Source of the DNA: Bacteroidota bacterium
GTDB lineage: Bacteria; Bacteroidota; Bacteroidia; Bacteroidales; FEN-979
Assembly: GCA_026391805.1 (NCBI GenBank)
Contig: JAPLDJ010000016.1
Coordinates: 186,001-250,000, forward strand
Direction of reading: 5' to 3'
DNA length: 64,000 nt
The notes beneath the pieces were generated by a model that was not told the DNA's origin, searched no databases, and worked only from the letters and a program-made list of their open reading frames with translations. The position numbers and the translations under genes were made by a program. How positions within the stretch are numbered: the stretch's first letter is position 1; each line of letters starts with the position of its first letter. This document shows, in pieces, positions 35,421-45,541 of the stretch.

Positions 35421-37991
35421 ATGAAAAGGTGTTCTCTAATTATTTTATTTATAGAATTGTTTTTCAATATTATTATTGCTCAAAGCCTCATCAACCCTGA
35501 TAAAGCAAAATTTATAGTTGTTACAACAAATGATACGGTTCTTACAAAAGGAGTATATAAAATATTTTATAACAATGGCTGGGAGGTAATTGACTCGTCA
35601 GAAGAGGCCGTATATTATCGAATAATAAAAATAAATTCTTTGGGAATTCCTTATGACACCGTAAGGGATTATTATTATTCTGGTGATCTATTACAATGGA
35701 AAGGAGGATTATCTTCCGTAAAGGATTACTCTTATTCCAATGATTTACAATATAAAGGAAGATTAGTTTCTTCTAATAATAATATTACAGTAGTGCCTGA
35801 AGGTGTTTGTACCTGGTATAATGTTTATGGTGGAGTAACTGACCAGGGATTTTACATCAATGGGGCGCAAAGATATAAACTAGAAGGGAATTTTAATGAA
35901 GGATTAGTGAAAGCCATAATAGGTGATTGGGGTAATTATAGAGTAGGTTTTATTGATAGGAATGGCGTTGAAATTGTTCCTGTAAAATACGATAATGTAG
36001 AAGTTTTTTCTGAAGGTCTTGCACTTGTAAAATTAAATAATAAATATGGGTTCGTTGACAAAAATGGTAAGGAAGTTATTCCAATAATTTATGAAAATGC
36101 CTTATCATTTCATGATCAATTAGCTGCAGTGCGGCTTAATGATAAATGCGGGTATATCGACAAAAAAGGGGAGCTAATTATCGGATTTAATTTCCAACAT
36201 GGAAATTATTTTTATTCTGGACTTGCTTCCGTCATGAAAAATGATAAATGGGGATATATAAACAAATCTGGTGTAGAACTAACAGAATTTAATTATGATA
36301 GTTACTATCATGAATATGAAGGGTTTATCCAAGTTAAAATAGGCGAAAAGTGGGGTTTTATTGATTCGGAGGGAAAGGAAGTAATCCCAGTAAAATATGA
36401 AGATGCAGGTCCGTTTTATGACGGTCTATCAATTGTAGAATTGAATGGGAAATATGGGTGCATTAATAAAAAAGGTGAGACCGTTATACCGTTTAATTAT
36501 GATCAGATTGGTCATATGGTTTTACCTCCTCTTTTCGGATCATACAAATGGGATCGTGTCATTGATTATGAAGGTTTGTCTCTTGTAAAAATTGGATATA
36601 AATATGGTTATATTAATCGTGCGGGAGAAATTATTGTTTCAATTAATTATGATGATGCATATTCCTTTTCAAATGGCCTCGCTGCAGTAAAACTTAACGA
36701 TAAATGGGGTTTTATAAATACAAAGGGAGAAATAAGCATACCCATGAAGTATGATGATGCAGCACCCTTCAACAGTGGTCTTGCATGTGTAAAACTTAAT
36801 GAAAAATGGGGGTATATTGATAATAAAGGAGAAGTAAAAATTCCATTTATTTATGATAGTCATGGTAGTTTTTCAGAAAGTGGTATTGCTGAAATAAGCT
36901 TTAATTATCTTGATAATACCATAATAAAAACTGTTTATATCAATACTAAAGGAGAAACCATAGGTGTTCCCAAAGTTAAATTCCCTAAAGGGGAAATGGT
37001 GGCACAATTTAAAATCCTCGAAAGTGCACAAGAAAAAAAGTATTTTATAATGTATTATGATAAAAGCATGAATGCAATGGGATGGTGTTTCAATTCGGAT
37101 AAGGAAACTGCATTAGATAATGCTTTTAGTAATTGCAAATCCTATGGTGGAAGAAATAATGCTGAGTTAGTTATTAATGAAAATCGAGCTGACCTTTTTG
37201 GTGCCGTATGTGTGGCATCTAATGAATCTAATAATTATTATGTATGCGCCTTTAGTCATTATTCCACTGATGATGCCGAAAAAAGAGCAAAAGATGCAAT
37301 GCTAGATGAATATAATATATCTAATTCCATTATTCTGTCCTCGTGGATCCCAAATGAAAATATTTCTTCTGGTTATGCTTTTAAAAAAATTGTTATTAAA
37401 CCAAAACATATAGATAATTACCCATCTTCATCAAACACGTTTGATAAAGCATTAACTACAGCTACAAATGTTTTAAATGTCATTACTTCACAAAACGGTT
37501 CAGTTAACTCAACTCTTTCAGCGACAAACATGCCTTCGTCTTCAACCGGTTCCCGCTCAACCTGCATTTGCACATTAAAGCATTGCTTAACAACAGTCGA
37601 ATGTTATTGTGATGGCTCATCAACGCCTTGTGGTAATAGTACAATTTATGGCACTCTTGTAAATGAAACCAGGTGCTGTATTGGCAGAGGAGTTGCCGGA
37701 CAGGCAACGTATAAAGCAGGTACTGTTGTTGCTTGTGGCGAATATGCATGTAATGGCACTTTAGCGTATGATCAGACATTTATACCGGCAGGACCGGGGC
37801 CAAATACCTTCGTTGTCTTTAAGGGAGGTACGGTAATTTGTTTTATTGGTGAAGACTTCATGTACAATGGACGGGACAATGGACGCGTGAACAGCGGGGT
37901 TTTAGCACAAGGAGCGACCATTAATGGCAATTACTACGAAGCAGGGTCATTTTTTATGTATAACGAGTCTGTAATTTGCTTCCCTTACTAA
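35421..37991 (+). CDS. WG-repeat secreted protein with DUF4189-like domain and Cys-rich C-terminus
   Basis: 856 aa; signal peptide; about nine 'GLA.VKLN.KWGFI(D/N)..G.E.IP..YD.A..F' repeats; 'KKYFIMYYDKSMNAMGWCFNSDKETALDNAFSNCKSYGG'; C-rich 'CICTLKHCLTTVECYCDGSSTPC'. Confidence 0.88.
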   Translation: MKRCSLIILFIELFFNIIIAQSLINPDKAKFIVVTTNDTVLTKGVYKIFYNNGWEVIDSSEEAVYYRIIKINSLGIPYDTVRDYYYSGDLLQWKGGLSSVKDYSYSNDLQYKGRLVSSNNNITVVPEGVCTWYNVYGGVTDQGFYINGAQRYKLEGNFNEGLVKAIIGDWGNYRVGFIDRNGVEIVPVKYDNVEVFSEGLALVKLNNKYGFVDKNGKEVIPIIYENALSFHDQLAAVRLNDKCGYIDKKGELIIGFNFQHGNYFYSGLASVMKNDKWGYINKSGVELTEFNYDSYYHEYEGFIQVKIGEKWGFIDSEGKEVIPVKYEDAGPFYDGLSIVELNGKYGCINKKGETVIPFNYDQIGHMVLPPLFGSYKWDRVIDYEGLSLVKIGYKYGYINRAGEIIVSINYDDAYSFSNGLAAVKLNDKWGFINTKGEISIPMKYDDAAPFNSGLACVKLNEKWGYIDNKGEVKIPFIYDSHGSFSESGIAEISFNYLDNTIIKTVYINTKGETIGVPKVKFPKGEMVAQFKILESAQEKKYFIMYYDKSMNAMGWCFNSDKETALDNAFSNCKSYGGRNNAELVINENRADLFGAVCVASNESNNYYVCAFSHYSTDDAEKRAKDAMLDEYNISNSIILSSWIPNENISSGYAFKKIVIKPKHIDNYPSSSNTFDKALTTATNVLNVITSQNGSVNSTLSATNMPSSSTGSRSTCICTLKHCLTTVECYCDGSSTPCGNSTIYGTLVNETRCCIGRGVAGQATYKAGTVVACGEYACNGTLAYDQTFIPAGPGPNTFVVFKGGTVICFIGEDFMYNGRDNGRVNSGVLAQGATINGNYYEAGSFFMYNESVICFPY

Positions 37992-38022
37992 AGGTATAAA
38001 CAAAGGTGTCCCTAGTGAGGAT

Positions 38023-38283
38023 AATTCTTTAAAGAAAAAGAGAATTTATAGTTTGTACCACAGTAAACATTCAATTGAACCCGGTGAAGAAAAGGATCCG
38101 ACATTTTATTTATACCGTAAAAAAGATCATCCATATCACATAGATTACTGTTTTGCTTCTGAAAAAATAATTGAACGCGGGGTTGATTTCTCAGTCGGTA
38201 ATGTTGATGAATGGATTGAATTCAGTGACCATACACCGATTTTTATTGATATCAAAAATAACGTGGAAAAACATCCTGCTTGA
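38023..38283 (+). pseudogene. C-terminal fragment of an endonuclease/exonuclease/phosphatase-family protein
   Basis: 'SLKKKRIYSLYHSKHSIEPGEEKDPTFYLYRKKDHPYHIDYCFASEKIIERGVDFSVGNVDEWIEFSDHTPIFIDI' matches only the C-terminal half of an EEP fold (HIDY, SDH). Confidence 0.55.
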
Positions 38284-38377
38284 CAGTAACAAAATGACAT
38301 CATTTACAGGATATGTATTGTAAACCATGCAATGCAAGCGGCCTTCCGCGTCACCCATCACGCATCACGAAAAATGA

Positions 38378-39514
38378 TCAACTAACCTTTGAAGAATCCG
38401 CATAAACCACCCCTCTCTCCCTCAACCCCTTCAGCATATACTTCACGCATTCCGGCTTGCGGCCGATGTACTCGGGCACGGTGATGCCCTTGTGCGTGTA
38501 AATTCCATCGGCGATCATGCGCAGGGCGACGGTTGCCGTATAGCCGGTGGTGCGCGCCATGGAATGAACTCCCGAAACGGGATCGTACCGGTCAAACAGG
38601 TCCCAGGTATATTTTGTTCTTTTCTTTCCTTTGATGCCCTCCACCTCCACGCGCATAACGGTGATGTCAGCTTCACCTTCTTTCAGTTTCCATTTCGGGA
38701 AGAGCAGTTTTGCCGTCAGGTCGATCGGGCGGATTTTCTGCCTGCCCACCTCCACAAGGTCCTGGCGGAAGAAGCCGGTTTCGCGGAGCACCTTCATCTT
38801 CTCAATATGACCGGGATAACGGAGGGTTTTCTCCTTCATGTTCGGAGCCTTGATGGTGCGGATCAGGGAGCGCAGGCCGTCGGTATTGAAGGCTTCAAGG
38901 GTTCCGATGCCCGGGAAATTCATCAGTTCCGGGTCTGAAAGAGCAGGCCGGATAACCTCGACCCCGTTCTCGATGAACCGTGCAGGACGGGTGTATTCCT
39001 CAATCACATCGACAGGGGAGAAAACAGCCTTGTATTCCCAGGGCCATTCGCGAACTTCAGGCAATCCGCCTACGTAATAGACGACCTTCTCGGTTTTATC
39101 GAGCATGTGATCTGCATAACCGATCAGGATGTTGCACATGCCGGGCGCCACGCCGCAGTCCATGATGGCGGTCACGCCATTTTTCTTTGCCAGCGCATCG
39201 AGCTCAAAGGGATCTTCGATGAAGAAAGCGATGTCAACGACATTCTTCCCGGCTGAGATGATGGCTTTCAGTGTCTGGAATCCCATAAAGCCGGGAACGG
39301 CGTTGATGACCATGTCATAGCCGGCGACAAGTTTCTTAACATCCACCGGGTTGGAAAGATCTTTCTGCAGGATGTTTACGGGACCCTTTTTCGCCAGTTG
39401 CTGAAGCGCCTCTTTGCTGAAGTCAGCCACGGTAACTTTGAAACGCTTTTCTTTTGCAAGGTCGAGGGCCATAGGGCCGCCGACGAGGCCGGCGCCGAGA
39501 ATGATGATGTTCAT
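38378..39514 (-). CDS. Saccharopine dehydrogenase-family NAD(P)-binding protein
   Basis: 378 aa; 'MNIIILGAGLVGGPMALDLAKE', 'GYDMVINAVPGFMGFQTLKAIISAGKNVVDIAFF', 'DCGVAPGMCNILIGY'. Confidence 0.9.
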   Translation of the reverse strand: MNIIILGAGLVGGPMALDLAKEKRFKVTVADFSKEALQQLAKKGPVNILQKDLSNPVDVKKLVAGYDMVINAVPGFMGFQTLKAIISAGKNVVDIAFFIEDPFELDALAKKNGVTAIMDCGVAPGMCNILIGYADHMLDKTEKVVYYVGGLPEVREWPWEYKAVFSPVDVIEEYTRPARFIENGVEVIRPALSDPELMNFPGIGTLEAFNTDGLRSLIRTIKAPNMKEKTLRYPGHIEKMKVLRETGFFRQDLVEVGRQKIRPIDLTAKLLFPKWKLKEGEADITVMRVEVEGIKGKKRTKYTWDLFDRYDPVSGVHSMARTTGYTATVALRMIADGIYTHKGITVPEYIGRKPECVKYMLKGLRERGVVYADSSKVS

Positions 39515-39559
39515 AATGGTATTTTTAAGAAAATAAGATTAAGTGTTTGTGGTCTTTTT

Positions 39560-39667
39560 TTCTCGCAGAGTTACGCAGAGGTAATCGCAGAGTCACGCAG
39601 AGAAATTTATAATTTAACTTTTTACTCTGCGAAACTTAGCGTAAAACTTTGCGAAACTCTGCGTGAC
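39560..39667. repeat. Word-repeat palindrome (CGCAGAG words vs CTCTGCG words)
   Basis: tctcgcagagttacgcagaggtaatcgcagagtcacgcagag...ctctgcgaaacttagcg...ctctgcgtgac. Confidence 0.6.
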
Positions 39668-39704
39668 ATTTTTTTTCTTTTTTAGCAACCTCGTGCAGGT
39701 GGGG

Positions 39705-41678
39705 TTATTCAATCGTCACCTCGTAAACCTTCCCATCAAGATCATTCAGCGGGAAAGGAATGTTGGCCTGATCGTACGCCGACCCCACCCACCAGCGGGT
39801 GTTGTGGAATTCCTGCGAAATGATCAGCACCATCTGGTTGTTCGGGATGGAGGTGACCGAATTGTTCACATATCCTACCACGCGCAGCTTATCTTTCGAC
39901 GGACCGATCCGCCAGATGATCTCCGTCGGCCGCCAGTCGATCTGGAAATAATAATATTCAGAACCGAACAGCTCATCATCTTTTTCCGGCACCTTTTCCG
40001 TGATGGCGCGGTAGCCCTTGTCCCACCGGTAGGCCCAGAAGGTCTGATCACCGAAATCAACCGCACGGCAGCCGTCGCTGAACTCATCCGGTTCCCAGCA
40101 GGCCATGTCCCAGTTCGTGGTGCATACCTCCACATTCCCGTCATCGGCAACTACCTCTTCCGGGAAGGGAACATTCCAGTTTGCCATGCGGTGCTGGTTG
40201 TCAGTACCGAAGTTGTATGCGGGCGGGAAGAGGTACTGCGGACAGTAGGGAACGGTCTTCAGGATCTCGAAGTCAATCTCCGAATAGGCGACCGACGGAA
40301 CCCGCTTGTCGGCCTGTCCGCCGTAATAATTGGCCAGGTATCCTTCCTTGTTGCAGCTCCGGCGCAGGTTCCACTCTTCCTGTGCCTGGGTGATCAGCCA
40401 GATCGCATTGGTCAGCCCGTTCCAGAGGCCGTTCTTATTCAGAAGCTCGGTCAGCTTTGCCCTGACGGTCCATTTTCCATAGGTCAGCCCGTGGCGGGTA
40501 ATGATCCCGACATCCTGCTTTTCCCATTTTCCGAATTCGGTTCCGGGATTCTTAATATTGATCAGATGTTTTTCAGCATCGGAACTTACCGTTTGGCACG
40601 GGGCTTTTGTTGTCGAGGCGGTGACTGCGATCAACTCTTCCTTCCGCCAGAACTGTTTGTTCCAGTTATAATCCATCCGGGAATAATTTCCGCTGATCAC
40701 ATCGGAAATGACCGGGATGTTGTACCATTTGGTGGTGGGATCAATGTAATGGATGAACTGGGCGAAGGGAGCATTGCTGAATTGGGAATCGTCCTGCCCG
40801 CAGGTGGAGCAGAAGTATTTCCCGTCTTTCTCTTTTGTGAAGAACGACGGAGGAATATAGATCCCTGCCCCCGGATCGGGATCGGCGATCACCTTCAGCA
40901 TGACCGGTGATTTCAATACAACCGTATTCTCCATTGACCGTCCTTCGCCTTTGAGGAAGTAGAAGAACGGGTTGAGGAAGTCGCCATTTACGGGGTGACT
41001 GATATTGGTGATCCCATCAGGTAATTTATTGTTATTAATAGTATTTTCGGTGGTGACAACCAGCATAAAACTATAGTTGCCAACCCTTGGATTTCTTTTC
41101 CACCGGTCGTTCTTTCCGTTTGAATAATACCGCTGTTCGTTCCTTGGATTTCCCACGATCCTGAAGCTCCCGGTTACCGGATGAAACTGGTTGTCGGCAG
41201 CAACCTCAGCGGTTTCCATGAAGGTAATCCCGGTATCTTCCCAGCTCCCGTAAAAATTCTCACCGGCATAAAAGTTCTGGCGGGTGGAATCGATTTTATC
41301 AGCTTCCGGAAATTTGTAGCTCTCATTCTGGTAATAGATTTTATAGCGAAATTTAGCAGGAGCTGTCCCGGTATTCTTAATGAAAAACCCGAACTCAAAG
41401 GTTCCGCTGTGCACCTGGCGGAGGGTCGGGATGATAAAGCCGGAGGTAATGGCGCCCGTATAGTCTAGTTTAATGGATTTGCTGATGAGCAGATCGTTTG
41501 TCTGATTGCCCTCTGCATCATAATTCCAGTTGGTCAGCGGAATAAAATCGCGGACGATGAAATCTTCGGTTTTAATCTCTGCTTTCCGCTGTGACGAATT
41601 GCATGAAGCAAGGAACAGCAGAACACCGCTGATGAGGAGAAGCGTATTTTGAATATGTATGCCGTTCCTGTTGTTCAT
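39705..41678 (-). CDS. Lipoprotein with GH16-like (laminarinase/lichenase-type) domain
   Basis: 657 aa; lipobox 'LLFLASCNS'; 'YGKWTVRAKLTELLNKNGLWNGLTNAIWL', 'YSEIDFEI' (ExDxE). Confidence 0.65.
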   Translation of the reverse strand: MNNRNGIHIQNTLLLISGVLLFLASCNSSQRKAEIKTEDFIVRDFIPLTNWNYDAEGNQTNDLLISKSIKLDYTGAITSGFIIPTLRQVHSGTFEFGFFIKNTGTAPAKFRYKIYYQNESYKFPEADKIDSTRQNFYAGENFYGSWEDTGITFMETAEVAADNQFHPVTGSFRIVGNPRNEQRYYSNGKNDRWKRNPRVGNYSFMLVVTTENTINNNKLPDGITNISHPVNGDFLNPFFYFLKGEGRSMENTVVLKSPVMLKVIADPDPGAGIYIPPSFFTKEKDGKYFCSTCGQDDSQFSNAPFAQFIHYIDPTTKWYNIPVISDVISGNYSRMDYNWNKQFWRKEELIAVTASTTKAPCQTVSSDAEKHLINIKNPGTEFGKWEKQDVGIITRHGLTYGKWTVRAKLTELLNKNGLWNGLTNAIWLITQAQEEWNLRRSCNKEGYLANYYGGQADKRVPSVAYSEIDFEILKTVPYCPQYLFPPAYNFGTDNQHRMANWNVPFPEEVVADDGNVEVCTTNWDMACWEPDEFSDGCRAVDFGDQTFWAYRWDKGYRAITEKVPEKDDELFGSEYYYFQIDWRPTEIIWRIGPSKDKLRVVGYVNNSVTSIPNNQMVLIISQEFHNTRWWVGSAYDQANIPFPLNDLDGKVYEVTIE

Positions 41679-41684
41679 TTCCGT

Positions 41685-43532
41685 CTAGTCATTTTTAGAA
41701 AAATATGGAAGAGCATAAACCTGGATCGTGTTTGGTAGTTCCGGTCGGTCATCGAATTCAATGCATTTCCCTGTTCCCGGATCCGATTTCTTACAGTTCC
41801 TTCCGATTACCAGCAGTGAAGTTTTTCCCGGTTCAATAAAACAGCCGGGAATGATCCTTAAGATCTCAAAATACTTCGGGTTATGATCTTTTTCATATCC
41901 TTTGAAATCAACATTTCCGTGGATACAGTATCCTGAATTTTCAAATGAGAGCAGCTTCAGGTCAAAGCGCCAGTCGCGGTTGTACTTCAGGAACAGTCCG
42001 GGCATGCCGAAATTTCCGGTGAGGATCTGATCGCCCGGATTGAGTACATCCGGTCCGGGAAGCGTATCATGGAGTTTTTGCTTATACCGGAAAAGCCGTT
42101 TAAACTGGCCTGTCACAGGATCCAGCACGTGCAGTGAATACTTTACCGAAGCATGATCCTGTGTTTCCATAATGGCCAGAATCGTTTCTTCCCATGACGG
42201 CAGCGGTCTGAATTCACCTGCGAAGAAAGAAATCCTGCCTCCCTCATCCATCCATTCCGTTACCGTATGAGCTTCTGCACTGCTTACCTGTTCCCATCCG
42301 GCTTCCGAAAATTTAAACAGGTGCCAGGTTCCGTCAGCTTCAGCGGCAAAAAGTTCAGAGATGTCATCACCGTTGATATCCGGCGCAAGGAATTGGAATT
42401 TCTTAAGATCCGCGACAGGGAACGGCATCGCCGTTTTCCGGATCGGTCTCATTAAAATTTCTTTACCCGCAACATTTTTACTGAATCCGGCCAGCAGGAT
42501 CTCTTTCTCCTTAATAAAGATCAATTCCGAAGCAGAGCGACTGGAAAATCTGCCGGCAAGTATTACCGGTGAATCCATGAAAGGCTGAATCGAGGGATCA
42601 ACATTGACGCTAATCATTGAAAACGCTTTTTTCTCCCTGCTGTAAACGAATAGTTCCGGTTTTTTGCCAGGATTGAGCACCAGCAGCTGATCCAGCCCGG
42701 AATTATCCCCGGTGAAATTGCGGGTAAAGAGCCTGTCGTCGGGAGAGATCAGTCCCTGCTTTTGTTTACCGTCATCAACAAGAAAAGCTGAACTGTGATT
42801 CCCGATCTCCTGCTTTTCAGCCATGATAAACGGGAACGGAGGAGTGTTCAGTTTCGCCGTAAACGGCTTTTGAAGCGTCATATCCACATAGGTTGTATCT
42901 CCTTTCCGTTCGGGCGACGTTCCGAAGACCATGTAAAAGTCATCGACAAGGATATCGGCCTTGCTGTTGTTCCAGTAGAAAAGCTGGAGGCGGTAGTCAG
43001 CATTTATCTCTTTATCTGCAAGGTCGAAGAATCCGCTCACCTTGAACCATTTTCCCATCGGAAGCCGCGTGCCTTCAACGATCACCTTTTTCCAGATCAC
43101 ATTCACGCCAAGCTTGTTCGAGATCCCAAGGATAAGGTCAGAGGTGATGTCAGCCTTTGTCGGAAAGATATAGACCCATGCGCTGACGCCAATGGCTTTC
43201 AGTTCACCGGGGCCTGTTTCGGAAACTTTCCGTTCAATGGCAGGGCTGTAACTGTTTATACCAAATACCTTTGCGGAGAAGGAACCGGAATGTGCGATGC
43301 CCTTATACAACCCGGCAGGGGTTTCAGTGTTCGGAGCAGGTTCGAAATTAAAAGAAACCGAATTCGGGGACTGATCTTCCTGTTGCTGATTGACAAATTC
43401 CTTTTCATTCAGCGGAGAACGGTGAAGCAACCGGCCGACCGGAAGCCAGAGGTACCCTGCCACGATCAGAATGATCAGCAGGAGAAAAATCATCAGAACC
43501 CTGATGCGAACCGGCTTTCTGTCAGTCTCCAT
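41685..43532 (-). CDS. Membrane-anchored protein with jelly-roll-like region and VCBS-like repeats
   Basis: Start METDRKP at 43532; N-terminal TM; 'DYRLQLFYWNNSKADILVDDFYMVFG'; 'FLAPDINGDDISELFAAEADG'. Confidence 0.65.
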   Translation of the reverse strand: METDRKPVRIRVLMIFLLLIILIVAGYLWLPVGRLLHRSPLNEKEFVNQQQEDQSPNSVSFNFEPAPNTETPAGLYKGIAHSGSFSAKVFGINSYSPAIERKVSETGPGELKAIGVSAWVYIFPTKADITSDLILGISNKLGVNVIWKKVIVEGTRLPMGKWFKVSGFFDLADKEINADYRLQLFYWNNSKADILVDDFYMVFGTSPERKGDTTYVDMTLQKPFTAKLNTPPFPFIMAEKQEIGNHSSAFLVDDGKQKQGLISPDDRLFTRNFTGDNSGLDQLLVLNPGKKPELFVYSREKKAFSMISVNVDPSIQPFMDSPVILAGRFSSRSASELIFIKEKEILLAGFSKNVAGKEILMRPIRKTAMPFPVADLKKFQFLAPDINGDDISELFAAEADGTWHLFKFSEAGWEQVSSAEAHTVTEWMDEGGRISFFAGEFRPLPSWEETILAIMETQDHASVKYSLHVLDPVTGQFKRLFRYKQKLHDTLPGPDVLNPGDQILTGNFGMPGLFLKYNRDWRFDLKLLSFENSGYCIHGNVDFKGYEKDHNPKYFEILRIIPGCFIEPGKTSLLVIGRNCKKSDPGTGKCIEFDDRPELPNTIQVYALPYFSKND

Positions 43533-45348
43533 TTTTTTCAAAAACCTCCAACTTAAAATTGTCGACATCGAAACTTTCCTTATTCCTGTTCCAGATATAG
43601 ATTTTCAGAATGTCGCTGGATTTCCTGATCTCCGGAGTAAGGTATTCAAAGCTGTATTTTTTCCATTGCATCCGGGCTGTATCAGGCTTTATTTCAGGGG
43701 CTGAATAAGCGTAGCTCTTCCCATTGTGTTCCATCGTCGTCACAAGACAGGGTCCATTTCCGGATGTAGTGGGGAAAAAAACATCGAGACTGACCACCAC
43801 CCAGATGTGGTCTTTCACTGTCAATTCACTGTATTTGAATTGCCGTGTCAATACATATTCCTGGTCTTTCCCCACACTGTAATATTTATTCCCTTCCCCA
43901 TCCTGAACAACGCCTTCCGGATTGCCCGGTTCATCAAATGCCAATTCCTGTGCAAGTACTGAATGGTAATCTGTACGGTTATCAAATGACATTTTTCCGG
44001 TAAAGTCGTGGCCGATCAGCAGGAGTTTCTTTTCTTCATCCGTTACTGAGGTCTTCAGGAACGTCGCCCAATAAAATCCTTTTGTGGTACGATAGGGATC
44101 GAGGATGTAATGTTTGAGCTGCCACCACTGGAACTGGTTCAGGAAGGTGAAGAGGATGACGATGACAATAAAAACGGATTTCATGATGATCCCTTTTTTG
44201 CCAAGGTAAACCAGGAAATATCCGAGGCTGATGGCAAGGATGGGATAGACCGTGATCAGGGGACGCATGGAAAATGCGGCTCCGTACCACCATTCGGTCC
44301 AGCTTGCGATGATGCAGAAGGCAACAAGGAAATAGCCGAAAAGGCTGAGGAAGATCTTCCTGTTATTCCTGAAAAGAAAATAAAAGCCAATCAGTGAAAA
44401 TGCCATCACGGGCGTATAGATCAGCCAGCCTTTACGGTAGCTGATAAGGACATCCAAAATGTGGGGCGATGAAAGATCCAGGCCGATGCCGGGATTCTTG
44501 TAGCTGTCGTAAATGAACGATCCTGTTTTTATCCGCCAGTAAAGCAATTGCGGAAGAACAATGATAAAGCAAAGGATCAACGTGATCACAATCTGTTTCC
44601 AATTGGTTCTGATCAGCCGGATCTTTTCTTTCAGGCTTTCACGGGAGCTGATGTTCCAGAGCAGCGGGATCAGCACGATGAGGATCTCGCTGGGTTTCAC
44701 CAGCGCCATCAGGATGATCCCGGCGCCAACGGCAAGCAGGTATTTCAGCTTCTGTACTTCGTGCCAGCGGATCGTGTACCAGATAATAATGTTGACCAGC
44801 ATGAACAGCACATTCACCGTCTCAAGGTCCTTCAGGGTAAGGTGATGGATGTAGTTTGTGCTGAAGACGATGATCAGCATGACCAGGGCCGTGACCCGTT
44901 CGGAGAAGAAGCGTTTCAGGTTTTTTCTCAGGAAGATGAGGCCGATCAGGGTGTAGATGATCGCGCCAATGACCATTGCATACTGGTAGGGCAGCGTGAA
45001 CCCGTCCGCGGGGATCTTCAGCAGGAAAGCGAAAAAATGTCCCGCAAAGAAAAAGGGAAGATAGAGCAACGCCATCCCGAAAAGGAAAAAGTAGAGCGGC
45101 TTTCCGTCGTCTGTTTCGGAGACCTGGTAAAGGGTTCCGCTCAGGTTCCGTTCATCGTTGATCTTCCGGATCCAGTCGGTTTTGTCGAGCATCGGGTCAT
45201 GATAAATAAACGTTGCCGGAAGCGGCAGATAGTACCCGAGCACATCCCATGAAATTTCTTTTTCATTTACGTTGGTGATCCGGTAGAGGGAAAGGATGAG
45301 CCCGGTGGCCAGGAGCACGAATAGTGAAAGGTTCTTTGAGAATTTCAT
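43522..45348 (-). CDS. Polytopic GT-C/GT39-like membrane protein with C-terminal jelly-roll-like tail
   Basis: 608 aa; 'ISWDVLGYYLPLPATFIYHDPML' after TM1; C-terminus 'SSDILKIYIWNRNKESFDVDNFKLEVFEKNGD'. Confidence 0.75.
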   Translation of the reverse strand: MKFSKNLSLFVLLATGLILSLYRITNVNEKEISWDVLGYYLPLPATFIYHDPMLDKTDWIRKINDERNLSGTLYQVSETDDGKPLYFFLFGMALLYLPFFFAGHFFAFLLKIPADGFTLPYQYAMVIGAIIYTLIGLIFLRKNLKRFFSERVTALVMLIIVFSTNYIHHLTLKDLETVNVLFMLVNIIIWYTIRWHEVQKLKYLLAVGAGIILMALVKPSEILIVLIPLLWNISSRESLKEKIRLIRTNWKQIVITLILCFIIVLPQLLYWRIKTGSFIYDSYKNPGIGLDLSSPHILDVLISYRKGWLIYTPVMAFSLIGFYFLFRNNRKIFLSLFGYFLVAFCIIASWTEWWYGAAFSMRPLITVYPILAISLGYFLVYLGKKGIIMKSVFIVIVILFTFLNQFQWWQLKHYILDPYRTTKGFYWATFLKTSVTDEEKKLLLIGHDFTGKMSFDNRTDYHSVLAQELAFDEPGNPEGVVQDGEGNKYYSVGKDQEYVLTRQFKYSELTVKDHIWVVVSLDVFFPTTSGNGPCLVTTMEHNGKSYAYSAPEIKPDTARMQWKKYSFEYLTPEIRKSSDILKIYIWNRNKESFDVDNFKLEVFEKNGD

Positions 45349-45393
45349 AAATCCAAAGGTAAAAAAAGATTCAACCCGGTGAGTCTTTTTAAT

Positions 45394-45486
45394 CTCTGTG
45401 TACCTCTGTGTCTACTCTGTGAACCTCCGTGTAATAAAAATTTGTTTCACAGAGAACCACAGAGTAGACACAGAGGCTCACAGAGG
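45394..45486. repeat. Word-repeat palindrome with 19-bp perfect arms
   Basis: CCTCTGTGTCTACTCTGTG (45403-45421) / CACAGAGTAGACACAGAGG (45458-45476), with further CTCTGTG/CACAGAG words outside. Confidence 0.85.
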
Positions 45487-45504
45487 ATTTTGCGTCTTCG
45501 CGTC

Positions 45505-45536
45505 TTTGCGGTGAATAAAAAGAAAGAGTACTTTTG
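45505..45536 (+). promoter_or_regulatory. Bacteroidota-type promoter TTTG-N20-TACTTTTG
   Basis: TTTG 45505-45508; TACTTTTG 45529-45536; ATG at 45542. Confidence 0.6.
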
Positions 45537-45541
45537 TTAAG

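Noticed and set aside
39663-40910. Plus-strand ORF of 415 aa
   Set aside because: Antisense to the GH16-like lipoprotein; no recognisable motif.
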